A DNA stretch of 64,000 nucleotides from Streptomyces sp. AP-93 (GTDB lineage: Bacteria; Actinomycetota; Actinomycetes; Streptomycetales; Streptomycetaceae): positions 248,001 through 312,000 of the forward strand of contig NZ_JALGBX010000006.1 in the NCBI RefSeq assembly GCF_022808175.1, in the 5' to 3' direction. The translations under genes were made by a program, and so were the position numbers. Below are positions 7,542 through 15,289 of this stretch, piece by piece. The notes beneath the pieces are model-generated. The model was not told the origin of the DNA. It saw only the letters and a program-made list of their open reading frames with translations, and searched no databases. How positions within the stretch are numbered: position 1 is the first letter of the stretch; every line of letters starts with the position of its first letter.

Positions 7542-7828
7542 GCGATCTGTCGCCCCTCTTCCTGGATGGTCGCGGGTCGGATCTCGCCGCGGGCCTCCAG
7601 CCAGCGACCGAGGTCGTAGGCGTCGGCGGCGCCGAGCGAGATGTGGACCAGTCCTTCGAACTGGCCGTCCTGTTGTTCGTTCACCCCGGCCGCGTAGACC
7701 GCAGCGGGGATTCCGGCGGCCTGGAGAGCCTGCTGTATGGCCGGAACCGCGTTCTTCGCGATGATGTGGGCCGTCTCACGAGGGGTGGTGCCGAGCTGCT
7801 GAGTCCGTGCCGTGGTCGTCGTACTCAT
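7538..7828 (-). CDS. Hypothetical protein, first gene of the minus-strand accessory operon
   Basis: 96 residues from ATG 7828, with AAGGGGA about 6 nt upstream. The frame is open further up, but this start has the best ribosome-binding site. The sequence is mostly helical with a C-terminal AADAYDLGRWLEARG segment. Not recognised. It is divergent from the plus-strand cassette at 8004 across a 175-bp region that should hold two promoters. Confidence 0.65.
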   Translation of the reverse strand: MSTTTTARTQQLGTTPRETAHIIAKNAVPAIQQALQAAGIPAAVYAAGVNEQQDGQFEGLVHISLGAADAYDLGRWLEARGEIRPATIQEEGRQIA

Positions 7829-8003
7829 AGTGATCCCCTTGGTCCTGCGTCTCGTGGGTTTCGAGCTGACCGTAGGGCTGGTGGATCCCAACTCCCAAGA
7901 AACTTGCAGATGTTTGCAGCATGCCGTTTGACGGGCCCGAACAGTCAGACGAGCATTTGAGAACCGCGCAAACTCGTGCAAGGCAGAGGACGGGAGAGCG
8001 ACC
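7829..8003. promoter_or_regulatory. Divergent intergenic region
   Basis: 175 bp between two divergently transcribed operons, containing AT-richer stretches such as AACTTGCAGATGTTTGCAGC near 7900. It must carry promoters for both sides. I see no clear -35/-10 pair or palindrome. Confidence 0.4.
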
Positions 8004-8411
8004 GTGAAGCTACGGTTCTTGGGTAAGAACTCAACTCCGGGCGACAGCCCAACGTTGTACGCCACGGACAGGGACAGCTACGTCGTGCAGGGCTGGAAGA
8101 TCTTCGCGAACGACCTGCTGATGCAGCTCGACGTGCCGCATGGGCACACGGCAGTCGAGGTTCCGACCGAGCTGTTCGAGCACCTGACCAAGGACGGTCT
8201 ACCGTCCGGGGAGATCAAGGATTTCTCGGCTCCGATCGTGATCCGCACCGGCGAGGGCACGTGCGTCGTGCAGGGCCCCGTGATGCGCGACCTGGAGGCC
8301 TTGAGTCAGATGCGGCTGCCCGACTACGAAGACTGCATCGAAGTCCCGCGATCCGCGATCTTGAACCTCCTGGAGGAGAAGAGTGGACCTGATCACCAGC
8401 GCCCAGCGTGA
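8004..8411 (+). CDS. Hypothetical protein of the DUF6879/XRE cassette
   Basis: 135 residues from GTG 8004. The N-terminus (MKLRFLGKNSTPGDSPTLYATDRDSYVVQGWKI) resembles a Streptomyces family that I associate with the gene before DUF6879 proteins in WhiJ-like regulatory clusters. No catalytic motif. It overlaps the DUF6879 gene by 29 bp. Confidence 0.7.
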   Translation: MKLRFLGKNSTPGDSPTLYATDRDSYVVQGWKIFANDLLMQLDVPHGHTAVEVPTELFEHLTKDGLPSGEIKDFSAPIVIRTGEGTCVVQGPVMRDLEALSQMRLPDYEDCIEVPRSAILNLLEEKSGPDHQRPA

Positions 8412-8907
8412 CGAGCTGTTCAACAGCTTCGAACGCGACGCCTTCCACCTGGAGCTGAGGGACGACTACGGCTCGCCCGTGGAAGACACGCCGTACGCGC
8501 GCTGGCAGCGAGGCGAACCCGACGACTTCGCGTGGCTCGGCCCGTGGCGAAAGCTGATGCGCCGCGCGACGGGCGAGGGCAAGACTGTACGCCGCGTCCG
8601 CGTCGTGACGGAGCCCCACTCCCAGTACGTCACGTGGGAGCACTCCAACACCGTGGAGAACCTCGCAGTTGGGGAGGACATCCGCTGGCTTCCGCGTCAC
8701 CAGATTCCCGAGGGAATCACGTTTCCTGTTGAGGGCAACGACTGGTGGCTCTACGACGACAAGCTCCTCGCGGTCGGGCACTTCGACAGCGAGGGCCGCG
8801 TTCTGGGATCCGAACTGATCACCGATCCGGTGATCGTGGCGGAGTGCGTCCATGTGCGCGACCTGCTCTGGGGGCTGGCTATTTCCCACGGTGAGTACAA
8901 GCCCTGA
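8383..8907 (+). CDS. DUF6879 family protein
   Basis: 174 residues from GTG 8383. FERDAFHLELRDDYG near the N-terminus, DFAWLGPWRKLMRRATGEGKTVRRVRVV, and a C-terminal WWLYDDKLLAVGHF are features of DUF6879, a family common in Streptomyces next to XRE/DUF397 pairs. Biochemical role unknown. It is followed 10 bp later by the XRE regulator. Confidence 0.75.
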   Translation: MDLITSAQRDELFNSFERDAFHLELRDDYGSPVEDTPYARWQRGEPDDFAWLGPWRKLMRRATGEGKTVRRVRVVTEPHSQYVTWEHSNTVENLAVGEDIRWLPRHQIPEGITFPVEGNDWWLYDDKLLAVGHFDSEGRVLGSELITDPVIVAECVHVRDLLWGLAISHGEYKP

Positions 8908-8917
8908 TCATCGGACT

Positions 8918-9763
8918 GTGAGTACCGAGGCGCAAGATCAACGAGAGGCGCTGGGCGCCCGACTGCGCGTGTTCCGCCGAAACGCGGGATACGCCAGCGG
9001 GCGTTCCTTCGCGGTGGCCGTGGGCTTCCACGAGTCCAAGGTCTCTCGGATCGAGCACGGCCGGCAGAAGCCGAGCGAGGACGACCTTCGAGACTGGTGT
9101 GAGGTCACGGGGCAGCAAGATCAGCTTCCGGACCTCGTTGCCGCGCTGCGGCACATAAACGAACTCTGGCTCGAATGGAAGCGCCAGCTTGCCGACGGGG
9201 CAACTTCAAGGCAGCAGAAGGCCATACCGGTTTACGCCAGGACCAAGCTGTTCAGGATCTGGCACCCCACCCTCATCTGGGGTGCCCTCCAAACTGCGGA
9301 CTACGCCGCAGAGACCTTCAAGCAGGTCGTCAGTTTCTACGACATCCCCGACGACATCGAGTCCGCCCGGGATAAGCGCCTGGAGCGGCAGAAGTACCTG
9401 TACGAGGGAGACCGGGCCTTCCACGTCCTCCTGGCAGAGCAGGCCCTATTCAGCAACTTCGGCGGTCGGAACGTGATGCTCGCACAGCTTGAGTGGCTGC
9501 TGAACGTCATGCGGCTACCCAGGCTCAGCCTGGGATTCGTCCCCCGAGATGCCCCGCTCTGGATCTGGCCCGGCAACTCGTTCTCGATGTTCGACGAGAA
9601 GCTGGTCCTGGTGGAGACGTACTCCGCGGAGCTCACCGTAACGAAGCCTTCGGAAATCGACACGTACGTCAAAGCCTTTGGGCTGCTCAAGCGGTCAGCG
9701 GTCTACGGCGACTCCGCCAAGGAGCTGATCCGTGGTGCCATCCGGCACTACGACCGGTACTGA
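8918..9763 (+). CDS. XRE-family regulator with DUF5753 (WhiJ-like)
   Basis: 281 residues from GTG 8918. The N-terminal helix-turn-helix spans residues ~10-65 (LGARLRVFRRNAGYASGRSFAVAVGFHESKVSRIEHGRQKPSED); the rest is DUF5753, with the ending FGLLKRSAVYGDSAKELIRGAI. In Streptomyces such proteins act with small DUF397 partners to control development. Here the set lies on a prophage, so it may control either prophage genes or the host. A DUF397 gene follows 14 bp later. Confidence 0.88.
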   Translation: MSTEAQDQREALGARLRVFRRNAGYASGRSFAVAVGFHESKVSRIEHGRQKPSEDDLRDWCEVTGQQDQLPDLVAALRHINELWLEWKRQLADGATSRQQKAIPVYARTKLFRIWHPTLIWGALQTADYAAETFKQVVSFYDIPDDIESARDKRLERQKYLYEGDRAFHVLLAEQALFSNFGGRNVMLAQLEWLLNVMRLPRLSLGFVPRDAPLWIWPGNSFSMFDEKLVLVETYSAELTVTKPSEIDTYVKAFGLLKRSAVYGDSAKELIRGAIRHYDRY

Positions 9764-9777
9764 CGAGGAAAGATGAA

Positions 9778-9966
9778 ATGACTCAACCTCTGAACTGGCG
9801 GACAAGCACCTACACGAGGACGGACAACTGCGTCGAGGTCGCGGACGACGTGCCCGAAGGCGTCATGGTGCGCGACAGCAAGTGTTGGGATCGCGGCACC
9901 ATGACGGTGGGCTCCTCCGCCTGGTCTTCGTTCGTCGACTACAGCAAGGTGTCGGACCGTTCCTAG
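9778..9966 (+). CDS. DUF397 domain protein
   Basis: 62 residues from ATG 9778. It has the family pattern: LNWRTSTYTRTDNCVEVAD, then GVMVRDSK and SSAWSSFVDYSK. DUF397 proteins are the partners of XRE-DUF5753 regulators. Gene order matches the usual pairing. Confidence 0.88.
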   Translation: MTQPLNWRTSTYTRTDNCVEVADDVPEGVMVRDSKCWDRGTMTVGSSAWSSFVDYSKVSDRS

Positions 9967-9989
9967 GGGCGTCCGGCTGCTCAGAAACG

Positions 9990-10023
9990 CCGGCCTTGGC
10001 GATCCTGCGATCGACAAGGCCGG
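9990..10023. terminator. Bidirectional terminator between convergent operons
   Basis: CCGGCCTTG (9990-9998) and CAAGGCCGG (10015-10023) form a 9-bp stem between the end of the DUF397 gene and the end of the minus-strand replication operon. Confidence 0.7.
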
Positions 10024-10027
10024 AAGC

Positions 10028-10417
10028 CTACGAGGATGCCTCGCCCTCCAGGGTTGCGTATCCGTCAACGTATATGTCCCCGTTGAGATGCGCGGCGATC
10101 TTCCCTACCCCTCGCTCGCACCGATACCGCGCGGCCCTGGCCGTGACCCCTTGTAGGACTCCAGCCTCATCGTCATGCACGTCGGCGCCGTACCGGAGCA
10201 GCAGGGCTTGACGCTCGGCCAGCGAGAGGGGGGCAGTCGCCCAGCCCCGCCGGATATCGGCGAGGTGGGCGAAGAGGATTCCCGCGGACTTCTTGTCGAT
10301 GCTTCCCTTCGGCATGTCGGCGTCAGGGGCCGTGGGATTGCGGATGCCGTAAGCGGCCTCTACGTCCCAAACGGCCGGCAGGAGATGTTCGACGAGTCGC
10401 CGGTCATAGCCGCTCAC
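10028..10417 (-). CDS. Hypothetical phage protein, sigma-like helical region
   Basis: 129 residues. The middle (LSLAERQALLLRYGADVHDDEAG, then VTARAARYRCERGVGKIAAHLNG) resembles the region 4-like helix-turn-helix of sigma factors and phage late regulators, without a clear region 2. It could be a late transcription activator or a DNA-binding accessory protein. Last gene of the replication operon; 4-bp overlap with the upstream gene. Confidence 0.6.
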   Translation of the reverse strand: MSGYDRRLVEHLLPAVWDVEAAYGIRNPTAPDADMPKGSIDKKSAGILFAHLADIRRGWATAPLSLAERQALLLRYGADVHDDEAGVLQGVTARAARYRCERGVGKIAAHLNGDIYVDGYATLEGEASS

Positions 10418-10758
10418 CGCTCACCGCTTCCTGCCGCCTGCTGAGCGGCTTCGTACGAGGTGTGGCTGACACGGTGCCGAGCCTCGGTAAGCCAGCGGTC
10501 CCGGAGACGCTGGGACACCCAACGGTGCAGCAGGCCGGGTCCGGACTCGGAGAGGATGCGTCGGACGTCGGCGGATCGCTCGGCGCAGACGAGGACGGCT
10601 TCCTGGAAGGCGTCGTCGTACTCCAGCGTCAGGCCGTAGTCGCGGGCGAAGCCGCGGGCGACCGCTTTGGCCACGCTGTCGACCTGCGGCTCGGCGAGTA
10701 CGGACCAGTCGGCTGCCGTGGCTTCGGCTGATTCGGGATCGGCGAGATCCAGGTTCAT
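10414..10758 (-). CDS. Hypothetical phage protein
   Basis: 114 residues from ATG 10758 (the frame is open far upstream, but this ATG overlaps the stop of the preceding gene by 4 bp). Helical, with a segment GFARDYGLTLEYDDAFQEAVLVCAERSADVR that recalls sigma region 2; with the next gene it could form a split sigma-like pair. That is speculative. Confidence 0.6.
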   Translation of the reverse strand: MNLDLADPESAEATAADWSVLAEPQVDSVAKAVARGFARDYGLTLEYDDAFQEAVLVCAERSADVRRILSESGPGLLHRWVSQRLRDRWLTEARHRVSHTSYEAAQQAAGSGER

Positions 10759-11948
10759 CGGACCACCTCCTTGACCGGCACCTGGCCGTCCTTGGTCACC
10801 ATGACCATGAGGCCGGGCGCCCCGACTGTTCCGGTGCGATGACGCCACCAGGTCGACTCGGACTCCATGGCCGGGACCTGCGCGAAGGTTCGGGGACCAT
10901 CGGTGTCGATCAGTTCGTGGTGGAGGTGGCCGGCAAGCAGCAGATCGGCGGTGTGCATCGCGGATGCCTTGTTGAAGGACTGGCCCTTCCACCATTCGAA
11001 GTGCCGGCCAGCGCGCCACTGGTGGCCGTGGGCATGGGCCACGACGGTGCCGGAGCAGTCCACGACGACCGTGAGTTCGTCAGAGTCCGGCACGTAGATC
11101 TCCACGTGGGCGAAGTCCTCGCCAGCGAGCGCCAGGGCCTCGTTGACGGAGATCAGGGCCTCGGTGTCGTGGGAGTCGTCGTAGCGGGTCACGCCCTTGC
11201 CTCCCGGCCGTACTGCTTCACCGTGATTACCGGGTACGGCAACCACCGTGAGGCGGGAGACCAAGGGCGCGAGCTTCACGATGGCGTACGCCATCAGGCG
11301 ACGGGTGAGGCGGATCTGTTCCGTGAGGGTGAGCTGAGTCCGCCACACGTTGGCGCCGCCCTGGCTCACGAAGCCCTCTACGTGATCGCCGAGCCAGGCC
11401 AGGTGAACGTGGTCGATGGTGAAGCGCTTGCGGTATTCGGAGAGCAGCACTGCGGCTCGATCGATGCATTCGATCGAACGGCGGAGCGTCCCTTCCGGCC
11501 CGTCGCCGTCGGCCTTGCCGAACTGCATGTCGCCGATCGCGATCACGTAGGACCACTCGCCCTCGGCGCGCTGGGCCAGGCGTACCGGCGGGGTGTAGTT
11601 GTCGAAGACGGTGAGCAGCTCGTCGACGCTGGGTCGCTCGGCAACAGCACCCTTGCGCCGACCGAAGTTGAAGCGTGCCGAGACACCGGTCTCGCCGCCC
11701 GGCATCGTCCACTCGGACGAGCGGAATGCCGTGACCTCCCATTCGGCAGGGTCGAGCTGGTGCGCGCGAAGCACGTCGGCCGCAGTTGACTCGGGGTCTA
11801 TGCCCTGGGGGCCACGGACCGTGACCTCTGCGGTGTCTCCGGCCACTTCAATCTGTCGGGTGTAGTCCCGCTCGGGGTCGACCTGGCGGGCCGGGAGGGA
11901 GGGCCCGACGGGCTTGGAGAGGAGTTCATCAAGCAGGGTGTCGCTCAA
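10755..11948 (-). CDS. Metallophosphoesterase-fold phage protein (exonuclease-like)
   Basis: 397 residues. The calcineurin-like metal-site series occurs in order: AIGDMQFGKAD, WLGDHVEG, VPGNHGE, VAHAHGHQWR and LLAGHLHHE. This is the signature of binuclear metallophosphoesterases, which in phages act as DNA exonucleases or phosphatases. The N-terminal ~110 residues are an extra domain not recognised. Its place among primase, helicase and nuclease genes suggests DNA processing. It overlaps its neighbours on both sides. Confidence 0.8.
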   Translation of the reverse strand: MSDTLLDELLSKPVGPSLPARQVDPERDYTRQIEVAGDTAEVTVRGPQGIDPESTAADVLRAHQLDPAEWEVTAFRSSEWTMPGGETGVSARFNFGRRKGAVAERPSVDELLTVFDNYTPPVRLAQRAEGEWSYVIAIGDMQFGKADGDGPEGTLRRSIECIDRAAVLLSEYRKRFTIDHVHLAWLGDHVEGFVSQGGANVWRTQLTLTEQIRLTRRLMAYAIVKLAPLVSRLTVVAVPGNHGEAVRPGGKGVTRYDDSHDTEALISVNEALALAGEDFAHVEIYVPDSDELTVVVDCSGTVVAHAHGHQWRAGRHFEWWKGQSFNKASAMHTADLLLAGHLHHELIDTDGPRTFAQVPAMESESTWWRHRTGTVGAPGLMVMVTKDGQVPVKEVVR

Positions 11949-12162
11949 GGGCGGTCACCCCTTCCTGGCGCAGGTGGCGCCGGTAGGTGCGGATGGTTGA
12001 GGCGGACACCCGATGCCCGTATCGGTCGAGAGTCCAGACGAGGTCCTCGGCCGCCGTGTCCTGGAGGAGGTGACGCTCGAATGCTTCGCGTTCGCGGCCA
12101 TCCAGGGCTTCCCAGATCGCCAGCAGGCGCGGACCGGGGCGGCCCGGCAAAGGGCTGCTCAT
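11929..12162 (-). CDS. Small helix-turn-helix-like protein
   Basis: 77 residues. LLAIWEALDGREREAFERHLLQ followed by a segment ending HRVSASTIRTYRRHLRQEG looks like a small DNA-binding helix-turn-helix. It overlaps the metallophosphoesterase start by 20 bp and the upstream stop by 4 bp. Function unknown. Confidence 0.65.
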   Translation of the reverse strand: MSSPLPGRPGPRLLAIWEALDGREREAFERHLLQDTAAEDLVWTLDRYGHRVSASTIRTYRRHLRQEGVTALERHPA

Positions 12163-12509
12163 GCGGCTTCCTTGGCAAGCTGCTCGACGGCTGCCGTTGC
12201 CAGGGCGGCCACCTGGATGAGTCCGGCGCGGGCGGTCGCGGAGTCCGCTGCGGCGATGGCCGCATTGAGTACGGCCAGGAGCTCGGCGTCCCAGCCGGGG
12301 TGGTCGGCCAGGGAGCGGGCGAAGGCGATCTCGGCCCAGCGGTCGGCTTCGCGGCGGTAGTGCAGGCGGGCACGGTCGGGCCGGAGTCCTCCGCCCAGCG
12401 GGCGGTCCTCGTCTGGCAGCGACTTGCGCTCGGCCCGTACTTCGGCCAACACGGCAGTGGTCGGGTCCGGCCTGCGGGACTGCCGCTTCACAGGGGGCTT
12501 CTCGGTCAC
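12159..12509 (-). CDS. Hypothetical phage protein
   Basis: 116 residues from GTG 12509, with AAAAGGAGAAG upstream; the frame is open further up, but this start overlaps the TOPRIM gene stop by 4 bp. Basic N-terminus and a long amphipathic Ala-rich helical C-terminus. Not recognised; context suggests a replication accessory role. Confidence 0.65.
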   Translation of the reverse strand: MTEKPPVKRQSRRPDPTTAVLAEVRAERKSLPDEDRPLGGGLRPDRARLHYRREADRWAEIAFARSLADHPGWDAELLAVLNAAIAAADSATARAGLIQVAALATAAVEQLAKEAA

Positions 12510-13174
12510 TTGGACTTCTCCTTTTCGAGCAGGTCGTACAGGGCCTGGGCGCCTCCGGCCTTGTAGGTCTCGGTGACGTCGCCGACGTGAAGCCGTATCG
12601 GCGAGGCTGAGCGGAGGCCGCGGGTCACCTTGGCGGCCATGCGGGCGCCGGCATCGTCCGGGTCCGGCCAGTGCCAGACGCGGGAGAAGCCCGCGAGCAT
12701 GCGGCGGTGCCTTCCGAAGAACATCTCGACCCCGGGAGCCGAGACGGCGTTCCATCCGATCTTCCGGAGGATGATCCGATCGAGCTCGCCTTCGCCGAGG
12801 TGGATCTCATCTCCGGCCTGGTGGATGGAGTCGACGCCGTAGAGGCGGGGCGGATCACCCGGGATCGTGTTGTATTTGCCGTGGCCCAGGGCTCGGTGAT
12901 CGTGCTCTTCCAGGCAGCGGAAGCGAATGGTCAGCGTGTGGCCATCGTGGGCGAGGTAGGGGATCGCGAGCATTCCGCGGTAGCGACCGTGACCGGGCAG
13001 GGGGTCACTGACGACGCCAAGCCGGTACGTAGCCACCTCTTCCTCGCCGATCCCTCGTTCGGCCAGGTAGCGGGCGGCGTCCGCCGTAAGAGCTGCCTGA
13101 TAGATGTTCGTCGCCTCCTCCAGCATCGTCCGCTGGGAGGCCGAGAGAGGCCGCAAGGGTTCGCGCTCCGACAA
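12506..13174 (-). CDS. DNA primase, TOPRIM part
   Basis: 222 residues from TTG 13174, preceded by AAGGAGAG at an 8-nt spacing. N-terminal helical linker (TNIYQAALTADAARYLAERGI), then GYRG-type strand (YRGMLAIPYL), IHLGEGELDRIIL with the acidic Glu of TOPRIM, and WHWPDPDDAGARMA with the DxD pair. It supplies the catalytic part of a bacterial-type primase whose zinc finger is on a separate overlapping frame (13005-13412). Confidence 0.85.
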   Translation of the reverse strand: MSEREPLRPLSASQRTMLEEATNIYQAALTADAARYLAERGIGEEEVATYRLGVVSDPLPGHGRYRGMLAIPYLAHDGHTLTIRFRCLEEHDHRALGHGKYNTIPGDPPRLYGVDSIHQAGDEIHLGEGELDRIILRKIGWNAVSAPGVEMFFGRHRRMLAGFSRVWHWPDPDDAGARMAAKVTRGLRSASPIRLHVGDVTETYKAGGAQALYDLLEKEKSK

Positions 13175-13412
13175 AGGTGGTGCTCTCCTTCTGCATGATC
13201 AGGTTGTACGAATCGCCGCCTTGGCCGCAGCTGTGGCACTTCCAGAGGCCCTTGTCCTCGTCCACGGAGCACGACGGGGTGCGGTCCTCGTGCAGCGGGC
13301 AGGCGACCATGCCGGTCCGGGTCATCGAGACCCCGTAGTGCTCCAGGACCGCGACCAGGTCGGGCTTCGGTTGGTCCTCGTGGTTTTGCCGGCCGATGTT
13401 GCGAAGTCTCAC
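13005..13412 (-). CDS. DNA primase, CHC2 zinc-finger part
   Basis: 135 residues from GTG 13412, with GGAGGG six bases upstream. The CHC2 zinc finger is complete: ACPLHEDRTPSC then WKCHSCGQGGD. It recognises the template in DnaG-type primases. After the finger the frame runs on for ~75 Gly/Arg-rich residues, overlapping the TOPRIM gene by 170 bp in another frame. The two products likely work together as a split primase. Confidence 0.85.
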   Translation of the reverse strand: MRLRNIGRQNHEDQPKPDLVAVLEHYGVSMTRTGMVACPLHEDRTPSCSVDEDKGLWKCHSCGQGGDSYNLIMQKESTTFVGARTLAASLGLPADDAGGGDEHLSGSSYGGRRPLPGRTRDRRGRGGYVPAWRRQ

Positions 13413-13552
13413 GCGACCCTCCGTCCGCGAAAGTGAGTGGCCTGCCTGTCCCACCCGAGGTCGTCGAGCCCATCGGGCTCGGACTCGTCCAGGAGGTCAG
13501 AGAGCTCCCTCGCCAGGCGTCGGTGCTCGGCCATCTCCTCGAACTGCCTCAC
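13409..13552 (-). CDS. Small acidic protein in the replication operon
   Basis: 47 residues from GTG 13552 (VRQFEEMAEHRRLARELSDL...). It fills the space between the nuclease-like gene and the CHC2 gene, with a 4-bp overlap at each end, so it is almost certainly translated by coupling. Helical and charged. No family recognised. Confidence 0.6.
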   Translation of the reverse strand: MRQFEEMAEHRRLARELSDLLDESEPDGLDDLGWDRQATHFRGRRVA

Positions 13553-13932
13553 CGCTCGGCCTCGCGGGAGAGGCCGAAGTACTCGGACACCGTGGTGAGG
13601 ACGTAGGCGTCGCGCCAGCTCGCACCCCGGCGGCGGACGACGGCCACGGCATCCACGCCGGACGGGTCCAGCCCGCGATGGCGGGCGTAGTTGTCCCGCT
13701 CGCGCACGGCCTCACGCACGAACACGCTGGGCTCGAAGGTGGCGTTCTTCGCCTCAATGACGAGGGGGCGCCCGTCTGGCCTCCGGACGACGTGATCTCC
13801 TTCGTCGTCCTTGCCAGTGAGTCGGAGGCGTTCGATATCGAACCCTGCTTCCCGAAGCCGGTCGCGAAGCTCCGACTCCCAGTCAGCCCCTCGCCGCCGG
13901 TTCCGGCGGTTTCGCGCCGCTATTTCAGTCAA
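13549..13932 (-). CDS. Holliday-junction-resolvase/PD-(D/E)xK-like nuclease
   Basis: 127 residues from a TTG at 13932. RGADWESELRDRLREAGFDIERLRLTGKDDEGDHVV...PLVIEAKNATFEPSVFVREA shows the E...GDxx...(V/I)ExK order of the RecB/Hjc nuclease fold. It may resolve recombination intermediates or process DNA ends. A copy of the repeated motif (13927-13944) overlaps the start codon region. Confidence 0.7.
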   Translation of the reverse strand: MTEIAARNRRNRRRGADWESELRDRLREAGFDIERLRLTGKDDEGDHVVRRPDGRPLVIEAKNATFEPSVFVREAVRERDNYARHRGLDPSGVDAVAVVRRRGASWRDAYVLTTVSEYFGLSREAER

Positions 13933-13944
13933 CTCTTACATTCC
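13927..13944 (-). promoter_or_regulatory. Repeated prophage motif, copy at the nuclease gene start
   Basis: Minus strand GGAATGTAAGAGTTGACT, including the TTG start of the nuclease gene. It shares the TGTAAGAGT core found at many prophage gene boundaries and points with transcription. Confidence 0.5.
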
Positions 13945-14802
13945 TCACTGCTTCAAGGCGTCGAGAGGGGACCACTGGCGTGGTGCGAGCGCGGAAAATC
14001 GGGTGACGTCTGGGTGGCAGCGCAGAGTGGCGTACCGGCGGGCCGTGGGATCGGATGGCCCCATGCGCTGCTTGATCACGGCGATGCGGTATTCGAGGCT
14101 GGACGGGTCCAGCGCCACGGAGAGCGAGAGCTCGGGTTTCTCGCTCAGCCCGCCCTTGACTTGATCGCGGGACGGCGGGGCCCACGGGTCGCTCTTGGCC
14201 TCCCAGCTCTTGTCGGAGGCGTGGTGCAGGACGATCACGGTCGCGCCTGTCGCGCGGGCCAGCTCGGTCAGTCCGCTCATCACGGCCATCTGCTCGGTGT
14301 AGTCGGACTCCGAATTCTCAAAGTCCATGAGGTTGTCGAACACCAGGACTTCCGGATACGCATCCCAGAGCTCGATGTATGCCTCCAGCTCCTCGTCCAC
14401 GTTCTTCCAGGTGATCGGGCTACCGAAGGAGAAGGTGATGCGGCTATCGGCAAGGGCAGACAGGTACTCCTGGCGGTGCCGGCCACCTGCCGCCATGCCC
14501 GCCTCGACCATCTCGGTCGTGTCGCCGGTAGCCATGCTCGCCAGACGGGAGGAGGCGGTGAAGGCAGACATGTCCGCCGAGAAGTACAAGGTGGGAAGGT
14601 TCATCTGGGCGACCCAGTAGAGCGCCAGGCCAGACTTCTGGGTTCCCGACCGGCCCGCGATCATGATGACCTCGCCCTGTCGGGGGCGGCAGCCGATGTT
14701 GTAGAGGGCCTCGAACGCGGCGATCCGAGGGAGTTCGCGGCCCGCTTCAGCGTGGAGGGTCAAGGACCGTCCAGGGGTGAGCACTTGATCGGCTCCAATC
14801 AT
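13945..14802 (-). CDS. RecA/DnaB-like ATPase (replicative helicase-like)
   Basis: 285 residues. Walker A variant AGRSGTQKSG near residue 50, FSADMS, Walker B VLVFDNLMD near residue 150, and VIVLHHASDKSW near residue 195 fit the RecA-like fold of DnaB-type phage helicases and RepA-like ATPases. The N-terminal DnaB interaction domain is absent. The Walker A has Gln where the usual Gly precedes Lys. It lies upstream of the nuclease and primase genes. Confidence 0.8.
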   Translation of the reverse strand: MIGADQVLTPGRSLTLHAEAGRELPRIAAFEALYNIGCRPRQGEVIMIAGRSGTQKSGLALYWVAQMNLPTLYFSADMSAFTASSRLASMATGDTTEMVEAGMAAGGRHRQEYLSALADSRITFSFGSPITWKNVDEELEAYIELWDAYPEVLVFDNLMDFENSESDYTEQMAVMSGLTELARATGATVIVLHHASDKSWEAKSDPWAPPSRDQVKGGLSEKPELSLSVALDPSSLEYRIAVIKQRMGPSDPTARRYATLRCHPDVTRFSALAPRQWSPLDALKQ

Positions 14803-14851
14803 GAAGGGGAGGGGGCGACGTCGAGGCCGCCCCCTCCTGTTGGCCGATCTG

Positions 14852-15289
14852 TCAGTCGAACGTGGGCGCTGCGGTCACCGCGGCTTCTACGGCCTTGTCG
14901 CGCTGCTCGGCGTACGCGATGACCTGGGTCCGGGTGGCCGGATCGTTGACCTGGCGCCAGACCCAAGCGGGATTGGCGCCGGGCTTCGTCGGCGGGATCT
15001 GGGCGACGGTGACGAGCACAGCGCTGCCGACCATCGTCTCCAGGTCACGAGCCAGGACCGTCTGTTCGATCCGCATCCCCTGCGAGACCTCGGGGGTCAG
15101 CGACGAGAGCTGCTCCGGGGTCCGGAAGATCGATACGGTGCAAAGAGCGCTGTCCTTGGGGCCGTTGGGCGTCGGCCGCTGCCGGTCCCACGCCGAGACT
15201 TCGACGAGGATGGCAGCGGCATCGACGGCCTCCTTCGGCTTGAACCAACCGCCGGCCTGCGTCGGGATGTTCTTCAGGTTCAGGGTCAC
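14852..15289 (-). CDS. Hypothetical phage protein, possibly single-strand DNA-binding-like
   Basis: 145 residues from GTG 15289, whose first base overlaps the TAG of the upstream small gene. Beta-rich: TLNLKNIPTQAGGWFKPKEAVDAAAILVEV, then CTVSIFRTPEQLSSL and GSAVLVTVAQIPPTKPGANPAWVW. The composition and position before the helicase suggest an SSB-like or DNA-binding role, but I cannot confirm a fold. Confidence 0.65.
   Translation of the reverse strand: MTLNLKNIPTQAGGWFKPKEAVDAAAILVEVSAWDRQRPTPNGPKDSALCTVSIFRTPEQLSSLTPEVSQGMRIEQTVLARDLETMVGSAVLVTVAQIPPTKPGANPAWVWRQVNDPATRTQVIAYAEQRDKAVEAAVTAAPTFD

Noticed and set aside
12159-12755. Longer reading of the 12159 gene back to 12755
   Set aside because: It would overlap the TOPRIM gene by about 250 bp out of frame, and the GTG at 12509 has a good ribosome-binding site.
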